Position numbers and translations under genes: made by a program
Notes under the pieces: model-generated
What the model saw: only the letters and a program-made list of their open reading frames with translations
Told to the model about the DNA's origin: nothing
The model's database searches: none
Shown here: positions 52,398-59,421 of the stretch, in pieces
Layout of the letters: each line of letters opens with the position of its first letter
Position numbering within the stretch: the stretch's first letter is position 1
From: Candidatus Poribacteria bacterium
Lineage (GTDB): Bacteria; Poribacteria; WGA-4E; WGA-3G
DNA: 59,421 nucleotides
Assembly: GCA_022394775.1 (NCBI GenBank)
Contig: JAGFCB010000018.1
Location: 1 to 59,421 of the forward strand
Reading direction: 5' to 3'

Positions 52398-53279
52398 TTA
52401 AAAATTTTCCCGTTTGCAATCTACTGCGACAGATAATTCATGGGTGCCGCTTCCGAAGACGACCCCTTTCAGCGGTGTCACATCTGCGTAGTCCCTGCCC
52501 CAAGCGAGCGTGATGTGTTGCTCTGCGGGCATCTGATTATTCGTCGGGTCGAAATCCAGCCAACCGAGTCGGGGAAGATAGACGGAAAACCATGCATGGG
52601 ACGCATCCGCACCTGATAAGGGTTCTGTGTCAGGTGGCGGTTCTGTCTCAATATAGCCACTGACGTAACGGGCAGCGAATCCGAGAGCACGCAAGCAGCC
52701 AATGCCGAGATGCGCGAAATCCTGACAAACGCCTCGGCGGTGCTTTATCACATCATCCAACGGGGTTGCGATTGTAGTGAAACCCGGATCATAAGTAAAA
52801 TCGGTGTAGAGGCGAGTGCTTAAATTTTCAACGGCTTCTAACAACGGACGATCTTTGGTAAACGACTGTTCAGCATAAGCCCGGAGTTCAGGCATCAGCG
52901 GAATCATTGGTGAATTGAGAATGTACTGCCGTATCTCCAAAATTTCTGGGTCCACATCTGTATGTAGCTGCTGGTGCGCCGCTTCCCAAGATAGATGCTC
53001 AGCGAAATTCCGTTGCATCTCCCTGCCGGTGACATCTACCCGGCTCGTAACCGTAACGGTGAGCTGGTTATGGGGCTGCTGGATCGTGAAATAGTAGACG
53101 GTGTTCCCGAAAAAGTCCTGACGTTCTCTGCATTCCTTGGGTTCAGGTTCAACAACGAATTGGCTATCCGTACAGTCTTGGTAATCAAAATTCCGCGGGG
53201 TCAGACGCGCTTCGTTATAGCAGAGATTCACTGGATGCGTATAACTATATTCAGTCTTATGGGTAATCTTATAGTTCAT
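52398..53279 (-). CDS. Transglutaminase-like (TG) cysteine-peptidase-fold protein
   Basis: A 293-residue protein of the bacterial transglutaminase-like group, with an N-terminal beta domain and a core carrying Cys185 (RRGVCQDFAH), His228 (DASHAW) and Asp244 (LDFDPTN), a complete catalytic triad. No signal peptide. Such proteins occur in gene clusters with circularly permuted ATP-grasp, alpha-E and DUF2126 proteins, as here. Their substrates are unknown; peptide bond cleavage or amide transfer is inferred. Its ATG comes three bases after the stop of the preceding ATP-grasp gene. Confidence 0.9.
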   Translation of the reverse strand: MNYKITHKTEYSYTHPVNLCYNEARLTPRNFDYQDCTDSQFVVEPEPKECRERQDFFGNTVYYFTIQQPHNQLTVTVTSRVDVTGREMQRNFAEHLSWEAAHQQLHTDVDPEILEIRQYILNSPMIPLMPELRAYAEQSFTKDRPLLEAVENLSTRLYTDFTYDPGFTTIATPLDDVIKHRRGVCQDFAHLGIGCLRALGFAARYVSGYIETEPPPDTEPLSGADASHAWFSVYLPRLGWLDFDPTNNQMPAEQHITLAWGRDYADVTPLKGVVFGSGTHELSVAVDCKRENF

Positions 53280-53282
53280 GAG

Positions 53283-56003
53283 TTATGCGGGCCCGTCTGT
53301 TGTAATTAGCTGTTGCGGTCTCTGGATATGGCTGAAATAGGTGCGGGTCAGTACATCAGAAATCTCAATCAGTATTTGTGCGAGACGGACTAAGAGTTTT
53401 TCTAATCCTGTGCGTTGTGTTGTGTGCTCTGAACGTTCTGCGAGATCAATTGTATTAGAAAGCTGCAGCTGAGTTAAAGCCTCCAAGATGAGTCGTTCTT
53501 CTTCACTAAGTCGGTAGCCAAGTTTTTCTCTTGGTAACACACGGATCTGTTCTTCAAGTCGTTTGAGTTGATAGAGCAACGCACGCGGATTATCTTCATC
53601 AAGAAGGAGTAACTCAAGTACCGTTGGAAAGTGTAAAGCCGAACGGTAGCGGCTCCGATAAGTGATGAGACATTCAGCGGCGGCAAGGACAGATTCAAGC
53701 AGTAGATCTTCGACCCATTCGTCTTGCACAGCAACGAGGCTTGAACGACACAGCACGATGAGAAGGAGGGCACGTTCGATACGCCGTCCGATATCCAAAC
53801 TAATCCAACCGATGGTCTGTGTCATGCTTTCGGCATTAAGTCCACTCAATGCTGAGAGAAAAATCATGAGTTGATCGAGTGAAGCCAGTTCAGCCTCTTG
53901 CAACACAAGGTCTGTCAATATCTGTGTGCCTGCGTCTCCGTTTTCCGGGATACTTTTTTCGAGCGTAGCACATAGATTCTCGATATTGTTCATCACACGC
54001 CAAGTGTCAGTAGACCACCGATCCCGGACTGCGTACGCGGCATTTACGAGTGCTTGAAGTGTTGAGACTAAACTACCTCTGTTCTCTGTGTCGAGCATAA
54101 TTGAGAGAAGCTCAGCCTCCAACGATTGCTCGCTTTTATTGGCGAAACTTGGATGTGAGGAGGTTAAGCCCGTCAGAGAGCGGAGCATACTCCGAAGATA
54201 GGTGAGTTCAGAGACTTCCCGTGCATCATCGCCGAAGGTCTCCGTGAACAGTCTGGCAGGTGATACCTGTCCTAAACGGGATGTTTCTAAACCCATCTTC
54301 CCCATTTTGGCTTTATCCAGCATAATCCGGAGCAGTCGTGCGTGTCCTTCAGCGCGTTCTGCATAGCGTCCCACCCAAAATAGATTTTCAGCTGCCCGGC
54401 TTGACAGACCTTCGGATGGCCCAGCGGTTTGCATCCGTCCAGTTCGCTGTTGCCATAAACTGATATGCGGTTCCGGTTCCGGCGCGAGGATCCAAGTATC
54501 TTTACTAACACCACCGCTTTGGATTGAGACTGTCATTTTCTCTGTCTTGCCTTCACAGCAGGTAAGCCCGCCCGGCATCACAGCGTACCCGTCTTTTTCA
54601 GCAAATAAGAAACTACGGAGAATCGCACGGCGCGGTTCAAGTTTGCCCTCAATCAGTGAAGGTGTTGTAGAGAAATGGATATATTCCTGACCGATGTAGA
54701 GATGCGGCTCGGCATTAATCCGGGTGCAGAGGGTATCGCGTTCAGCTTCACTGAGTTCAGTTCCAAACAGAGGTCGTCCACCGGGTTGGCGATAAATCGG
54801 TTTGACAACCAATTTCTTGAGATTCGCCAACACATAATCTTTCTGTTTCGGTTCTCCACACCACCACGTCGCGGCGGATGGAAGCCGCAGGTCTTCGCCC
54901 ATTAAATGTTTTGCGATACCTGGTAAGAATGGCATCAGTCCCGGATTGTCCAAAACACCGCTGCCCAATGGGTTTATAACAATCACATTTTTTTGTCGAA
55001 CCGCTTCCAGCAAACCCGCAACACCGAGGCGAGAATCTTGACGAAGTTCCAACGGATCACAGAAGATATCGTCTACGCGACGGAGAATAATATCCACCGG
55101 ACGTAAGCCGTCAAGCGATTTCAACCAGACGCGTCCATCCCAAACAGTTAAGTCATCACCCTGCACCAAGGTATAACCGAGATAATTTGCGATATAGGCG
55201 TGCTCAAAGTAGGTTTCGTTGAGCGGTCCAGGCGTTAGCACAACGACATGCGGATTATCCGTTCGGTGTTGAGCAATACGTGTAGCACTTTCAAGTTGCC
55301 CAAATTCATATTGCAGGGGTAAATCCAACACGCTGTTCTGTAATGACCGAAAAAAGAAGGAAAGCCGGTGAACCCCGACTTCTCCGAAAAAATTGGGAAG
55401 TGCCCGAGCGAGTGCTGTCCTATTTTCGAGTGCGTACCCTGCACCTGATGGTGCTTGTGTCCGATCACCGAGCACCCACATTCTACCGTCCGATCCCCGC
55501 GCCAAATCAGCAGCATAGTTCAAGAGAAAACGGGAATCAGTAGGTGTAATTCCGACGCAAGTGCGTAAAAACCCGGAATGTGCATAAATCACTTCTGGTG
55601 GTATCAGCCCATCCGCGATCAAACGCCGTTCTCCGTAAAGATCCATCAAGATTAGGTTTAGCAGTTCCGCACGTTGCGTAAGCCCGGTAGAAATAGTTTG
55701 CCAGTCTCCTTCTGAAATAATCAGTGGAATCGGATCCAATTCCCATGGACGATGTCCTTGCCGCTCCCCGTGTACGACATAGGTGACCCCGTTCTCACGC
55801 AGCAGCCGTTGCACCTCTTTGTGCCGAGACTCCATCTCCGAAAGCCCAAGGGTATCCAGTGCTTTCATGAAATCGTGCCAGTGCGGATTGATCTGTCTAC
55901 CCTGACTTAGCATCTCATCAATCTGTTCATTGTGAGGCGGACCAGAAAATTTAGCGGCGTGGTAGTCATCACCGATTGACTTCCAATTTTTTGTATCAGT
56001 CAT
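53283..56003 (-). CDS. Fused circularly permuted ATP-grasp (type 2) + alpha-E domain protein
   Basis: A 906-residue protein. Residues 1 to about 480 are the circularly permuted ATP-grasp domain (WELDPIPLIISEGDWQTIST, LMDLYGERRLIADGLIPPEV, VLTPGPLNETYFEHAYIANY, VNPLGSGVLDNPGLMPFLPG). Residues about 520-890 are an alpha-E (DUF403) domain (SRAAENLFWVGRYAERAEGH). Many bacteria have these as two genes; here they are fused. The predicted activity is ATP-dependent peptide or amide ligation. Cotranscribed with the TG gene (3-base gap) and the DUF2126 gene (73-base gap). TTATAAC repeats lie just before the ATG. No Shine-Dalgarno is visible. Confidence 0.92.
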   Translation of the reverse strand: MTDTKNWKSIGDDYHAAKFSGPPHNEQIDEMLSQGRQINPHWHDFMKALDTLGLSEMESRHKEVQRLLRENGVTYVVHGERQGHRPWELDPIPLIISEGDWQTISTGLTQRAELLNLILMDLYGERRLIADGLIPPEVIYAHSGFLRTCVGITPTDSRFLLNYAADLARGSDGRMWVLGDRTQAPSGAGYALENRTALARALPNFFGEVGVHRLSFFFRSLQNSVLDLPLQYEFGQLESATRIAQHRTDNPHVVVLTPGPLNETYFEHAYIANYLGYTLVQGDDLTVWDGRVWLKSLDGLRPVDIILRRVDDIFCDPLELRQDSRLGVAGLLEAVRQKNVIVINPLGSGVLDNPGLMPFLPGIAKHLMGEDLRLPSAATWWCGEPKQKDYVLANLKKLVVKPIYRQPGGRPLFGTELSEAERDTLCTRINAEPHLYIGQEYIHFSTTPSLIEGKLEPRRAILRSFLFAEKDGYAVMPGGLTCCEGKTEKMTVSIQSGGVSKDTWILAPEPEPHISLWQQRTGRMQTAGPSEGLSSRAAENLFWVGRYAERAEGHARLLRIMLDKAKMGKMGLETSRLGQVSPARLFTETFGDDAREVSELTYLRSMLRSLTGLTSSHPSFANKSEQSLEAELLSIMLDTENRGSLVSTLQALVNAAYAVRDRWSTDTWRVMNNIENLCATLEKSIPENGDAGTQILTDLVLQEAELASLDQLMIFLSALSGLNAESMTQTIGWISLDIGRRIERALLLIVLCRSSLVAVQDEWVEDLLLESVLAAAECLITYRSRYRSALHFPTVLELLLLDEDNPRALLYQLKRLEEQIRVLPREKLGYRLSEEERLILEALTQLQLSNTIDLAERSEHTTQRTGLEKLLVRLAQILIEISDVLTRTYFSHIQRPQQLITTDGPA

Positions 56004-56006
56004 AAA

Positions 56007-56036
56007 GTTATAAGTTATAAGTTATAAGCTAAGAGG
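56007..56036 (-). repeat. TTATAAC heptamer repeats upstream of the ATP-grasp gene
   Basis: Minus strand CCTCTTAGCTTATAACTTAT, AACTTATAAC, three units ending three bases before the ATG at 56003. The same block lies before the AI-2E transporter and Uma2 genes. Confidence 0.5.
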
Positions 56037-56076
56037 TTGCGGAAAACCGAACTTATAACTGTTTCCCCGATAACCC

Positions 56077-59000
56077 CTAAAGCGTTCGGCGGAGATCCAG
56101 TGTATACGGGTATTCAGCATTCGTCTCTTCTGGTGGAGCCACCATTGGTCCCGGAGGCGTGCCTTCAGCCAGAAAATACCCAGTCGCGGGTCCCGCGGGC
56201 TGCGATTGAATAACACCGGGTGTATGTCCATCAGCACCAAAACGACTCGTCCGCCGTGCCTCCGCTTCATAGGCGTTAACTGGAAATGTATCGTAGTGTC
56301 TGCCGCCTGGATGTGAGACGTGATAGGTACAACCGCCTATCGATCGTCCGTTCCACGTGTCAACGATGTCAAAAACAAGTGGTGAGTGAACACCGATCAT
56401 AGGATGTAATGCGGATGGGGGTTGCCACGCGCGATAGCGTACACCCCCAACGTATTCTCCTTGTGTCCCTGTATTGTGGAGTATTAAGCGTCGTTCATTG
56501 CATGTAACGATATATCGGGAATCCGTCAGGCCACTCACTTTTATCTGAAGACGCTCAACAGAAGAATCAACAAAACGTGAGGTACCTGCCCGCGTTACCT
56601 CTTCACCTAATACGTGCCACGGTTCAATCGCCATCCGTAATTCAAGTTCAATATTTTGGACGTTTACAGCCCCCAATTTCGGGAAACGGAATTCAAAGAA
56701 GGGGTCGAGCCACGCCATTTCAAACGGATAGCCTGCTTCTTGAAGTTCAGTAGCCACTTCTTGTATATCAGCGCGGACATAGTGGTGAAGCATGAACCTA
56801 TCGTGTAGTTCCGTTCCCCAGCGTACCAGTTCACCTTTGTATGGCGTATTCCAGAATTTAGCGACCAAAGCACGTATCAGCAGCATCTGTACAATACTCA
56901 TCTGTGCGTGTGGTGGCATCTCGAAAGCCCGCATTTCCAGTAGTCCAAGCCTCCCGCTCGCCGAATCGGGAGAATAGAGTTTGTCGATGCAAAACTCTGC
57001 GCGATGCGTATTGCCAGTGAGATCTACCAGCAAGTGCCGTAACAGCCGATCAATCAACCAAGGCTCCACGTCTTCTGCGTCGTTATCAGGGATCTGTCCA
57101 AAAGCGACCTCAAGTTCATAGAGTTGTTCATACCGCCCTTCATCTACACGCGGTGCCTGACTTGTCGGGCCGATGAAGGTTCCAGAAAAGAGATACGACA
57201 AACCTGGATGGTGCTGCCAATACGTAATAAGGCTTCGCAACAGGTGCGGCTGCCGTAACAATGGACTATCAGCGGGTGTACGACCGCCAATGACAACATG
57301 ATTACCACCGCCGGTGCCGGTGTGCCGACCATCTAACATAAATTTTTCGGCACTCAGTCCTGCTAACCGCGCTTGTGCGTAAAGCGTAGTGGTATTATGA
57401 ACGAGTTCATCCCAATTTTCCGCCGGATGGACGTTGACCTCAATTACCCCGGGATCCGGTGTCACATTCAGCGATTGAATTCGCCAATCGTGGGGAACTT
57501 CGTATCCTTCGAGAATCACAGGCATGTCTAACGCTTGTGCCGTTGCTTCAACTGCCTCAAGGAACGAAAGATAATGCTCAAGATGCGTCAAGGGGGGTAT
57601 AAAGATATGCAACCGCCCTTCACGCGGTTCAACGCAGAGGGCGGTATGAAAGATCACCTGCTCTTCACCGTCTTCTGCGGTCGGTGTACTGCCCACATTT
57701 TTGCCTTGTCTGTTCGCTTGCCCCGATGCGTCCAAATCCGCCTCACGCGGTTCAAGTGGGTCCCGTTCATAAAGCGGTTCACGTTCTTCAGGTAACACCG
57801 ACTGTATAGACTCCAAGGGTAAACGAAGACCTATCGGTGAGTCCCCGGGGATTAAGAACATGCGTCCATCTCTGAAATTCCATGTACAACTCTCCCACGC
57901 CTCGTCTACCAGACTCCAACGTAAGGGTAGCGCGTAACCCATCGGCGCGCCAAGGCTCTCCGTTTGCAGCAGCTGCGCAAGTCGTTGGCGTTCAGACGCT
58001 TCCTTGAAATCGAAGTTGAGCGGATCAATATTGACAGGAAGTCTATCCTCTGTCCAGAGAAAATAGAGAGCGTCTTCGTAAGCTGGAAGTATCCGATTCG
58101 GTGCGATGTTCAGTTGTTCTGTGAGGAAACGTGTAAATCTTTCTGCGTCTTGAATACCGAAGCCGTAATCTTTATGAGGCTCGGCAAGCAGTCCATGGTT
58201 CTGCCAAACGGGCACCCCATCTTTGCGCCAAAAACACCCATACTTCCAACGCGGTAAAGGTTCACCCGGGTACCATTTTCCTTGTCCGTAGTAGAGTGCC
58301 CCTCCGGATCCGAAACTATTATGCAAACGTTGTAGAAGTGTTGCCCCTAACACCCTTTTTCTTGGACTGTCCGCCTCTGTATCCCATTCAGGGCTGTCTG
58401 TATCGTCAATTGATACGAAAGTAGGCTCACCGCCCATTGTCAGTCGAATGTCGTTACGAACTATATCCTGGTCGACTTGCTGACCGAGGGTATTAATGTT
58501 AGCCCACTGTGCCTCTGTATAAGGTTTCGTCACGCGCGGGTCTTCGTGGATACGCTGAACGGTATTGCTATAAGTGAATTCCGTTTCACAGGGATCTGTG
58601 TAACCCGTAACAGGTGCTGCGCTCACCGGATCCGGCACGCACGCCAAGGGGATATGCCCCTCTCCGGCAAATAGTCCGGATGTTGGGTCTAAACCTATCC
58701 ATCCTGCGCCGGGCGCGTAAACCTCGCACCACGCGTGCAAGTCGGTGAAATCTTGAGCAGGGCCAGCGGGGCCGTCTACAGGTTTCTGATCAGCAACGAG
58801 TTGGACGAGGTACCCAGAAACAAAGCGGGCCGCTAAGCCGAGATGTCGTAAGATTTGAACGAGCAGCCATCCTGTATCTCGGCATGATCCGATCTGCTTT
58901 TCTAACGTTTCCTCGCAGGACTGTACCCCGGGTTCCATCCGGACAGTGTATTTTACATTTTCCCGTAAGGTTCTGTTAATATCGACAAGGAAGTCGATGA

Positions 59001-59421
59001 GTTTCTCCTGCGTCCGGGGAATATCTGCCAACCAAGCAGTCAGTAAGGGACCGCTCTCTTTCACTTCAAGGAAGGGCGCGAGTTCTTGTTTGAGCTGCAC
59101 TTCGTAGAAAAAAGGATAGTGCTCGGCACTGGTTTCGAGGAAAAAATCGAACGGATTGATAACGGTCATATCCGCGACAAGATCGACTTCAACAGATAAG
59201 GCACGTGTCGGCTCTGAAAAAACAACGCGCGCTTGGTAATTGCCGAACGGATCTTGCTGCCAATTAATAAAGTGGTTCTCGGGTTCAACTTTAAACGAAT
59301 ACGCTTCAATTGGTGTTCGACAGTGGACAGCGGGTCTCAATCGAAAGACGTGTGGCGACAAGTTGACAAGCCGGTCGTATTGGTAAAGGGATTTGTGGTT
59401 GATTGCTACACGAATTGCCAT
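56077..59421 (-). CDS. Transglutaminase-like + DUF2126 protein, start at window edge
   Basis: A 1114-residue protein whose ATG is the last codon of the window (59421-59419). It is a complete frame, since MAIRVAINHKSLYQYDR is the usual family start. Residues 1 to about 290 are a bacterial transglutaminase-like domain with Cys180 (GSCRDTGW), His229 (DLHAW) and Asp245 (GLDPTSG). Residues about 300-1114 are DUF2126 (VRNDIRLTMGGEPTFVSIDD, MLDGRHTGTGGGNHVVIGG, HRAEFCIDKLYSPDSASGRL), which resembles a glutamine-synthetase-like ligase fold. With the downstream ATP-grasp/alpha-E and TG genes it makes the known cluster thought to modify or make peptides. The upstream region is outside the window. Confidence 0.93.
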   Translation of the reverse strand: MAIRVAINHKSLYQYDRLVNLSPHVFRLRPAVHCRTPIEAYSFKVEPENHFINWQQDPFGNYQARVVFSEPTRALSVEVDLVADMTVINPFDFFLETSAEHYPFFYEVQLKQELAPFLEVKESGPLLTAWLADIPRTQEKLIDFLVDINRTLRENVKYTVRMEPGVQSCEETLEKQIGSCRDTGWLLVQILRHLGLAARFVSGYLVQLVADQKPVDGPAGPAQDFTDLHAWCEVYAPGAGWIGLDPTSGLFAGEGHIPLACVPDPVSAAPVTGYTDPCETEFTYSNTVQRIHEDPRVTKPYTEAQWANINTLGQQVDQDIVRNDIRLTMGGEPTFVSIDDTDSPEWDTEADSPRKRVLGATLLQRLHNSFGSGGALYYGQGKWYPGEPLPRWKYGCFWRKDGVPVWQNHGLLAEPHKDYGFGIQDAERFTRFLTEQLNIAPNRILPAYEDALYFLWTEDRLPVNIDPLNFDFKEASERQRLAQLLQTESLGAPMGYALPLRWSLVDEAWESCTWNFRDGRMFLIPGDSPIGLRLPLESIQSVLPEEREPLYERDPLEPREADLDASGQANRQGKNVGSTPTAEDGEEQVIFHTALCVEPREGRLHIFIPPLTHLEHYLSFLEAVEATAQALDMPVILEGYEVPHDWRIQSLNVTPDPGVIEVNVHPAENWDELVHNTTTLYAQARLAGLSAEKFMLDGRHTGTGGGNHVVIGGRTPADSPLLRQPHLLRSLITYWQHHPGLSYLFSGTFIGPTSQAPRVDEGRYEQLYELEVAFGQIPDNDAEDVEPWLIDRLLRHLLVDLTGNTHRAEFCIDKLYSPDSASGRLGLLEMRAFEMPPHAQMSIVQMLLIRALVAKFWNTPYKGELVRWGTELHDRFMLHHYVRADIQEVATELQEAGYPFEMAWLDPFFEFRFPKLGAVNVQNIELELRMAIEPWHVLGEEVTRAGTSRFVDSSVERLQIKVSGLTDSRYIVTCNERRLILHNTGTQGEYVGGVRYRAWQPPSALHPMIGVHSPLVFDIVDTWNGRSIGGCTYHVSHPGGRHYDTFPVNAYEAEARRTSRFGADGHTPGVIQSQPAGPATGYFLAEGTPPGPMVAPPEETNAEYPYTLDLRRTL

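Overview
Kind of organism. The protein repertoire points to a member of Candidatus Poribacteria or a close relative in the Planctomycetes/Verrucomicrobia/FCB neighbourhood. This is inferred from gene content, not from a marker-gene tree. The clues are a DUF1592-type PSD/PSCyt protein with a DUF1552 partner, a secreted WD40-cohesin-dockerin protein ending in an FlgD-like LLPNYPNPFNPE tail, an ASPIC/UnbV protein, an SUMF1 protein, a ThuA-like giant, a DUF6785-type membrane protein and a Gfo/Idh/MocA oxidoreductase. Intergenic DNA is rich in short non-coding repeats. No transposase, rRNA, tRNA or CRISPR array was found.

Layout. 1-4.7 kb: end of an efflux adaptor, a heavy-metal-type RND pump and a small secreted protein. 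4.8-8.3 kb (minus): argF-thrC under a consensus promoter, and an Ldh/MDH-type dehydrogenase. 8.5-10 kb: two decayed small genes and a repeat cluster. 10-18.7 kb (plus): DUF1592 cytochrome-like protein, HExxH metalloprotease, WD40-cohesin-dockerin protein, SMP-30 protein and DUF1552 protein with its own promoter and terminator. 18.7-20 kb: repeats. 20-26.1 kb (minus): DUF6785 membrane protein, then an overlapping three-gene operon (TPR, SUMF1, FG-GAP/ASPIC/ankyrin). 26.4-40.7 kb (minus): 2-hydroxyacid dehydrogenase, der, an AI-2E-type transporter carrying a propeller-like insert, a dicarboxylate symporter with an insert, a Uma2 protein, aspS, a spermidine-synthase-like MFS/TPR fusion and trmJ. 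40.8-44.9 kb: ThuA giant protein. 45.5 kb: a free-standing small RNA with promoter and terminator that looks like 6S RNA. 45.8-51.9 kb (plus): gap-tpiA-secG, a membrane protein, a broken dam-type methylase, a Gfo/Idh oxidoreductase and a uronate-isomerase-like protein. 51.9-59.4 kb (minus): MazG-like protein and the transglutaminase / circularly permuted ATP-grasp / alpha-E / DUF2126 cluster.

How the pieces fit. Much of the window is core metabolism and translation (argF, thrC, der, aspS, trmJ, gap, tpiA, secG), mixed with an export-oriented accessory set: Tat-exported and secreted catabolic proteins, an FGE-like protein, and a predicted peptide-modification cluster. Several conserved proteins (Der, AspRS, the symporter, the AI-2E transporter) carry large extra segments. 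Two families of miniature inverted-repeat elements recur many times; one family supplies stop codons to two genes. A separate degenerate 14-bp minisatellite is inserted inside hairpins of those elements, and filled and empty copies can be compared within the window.
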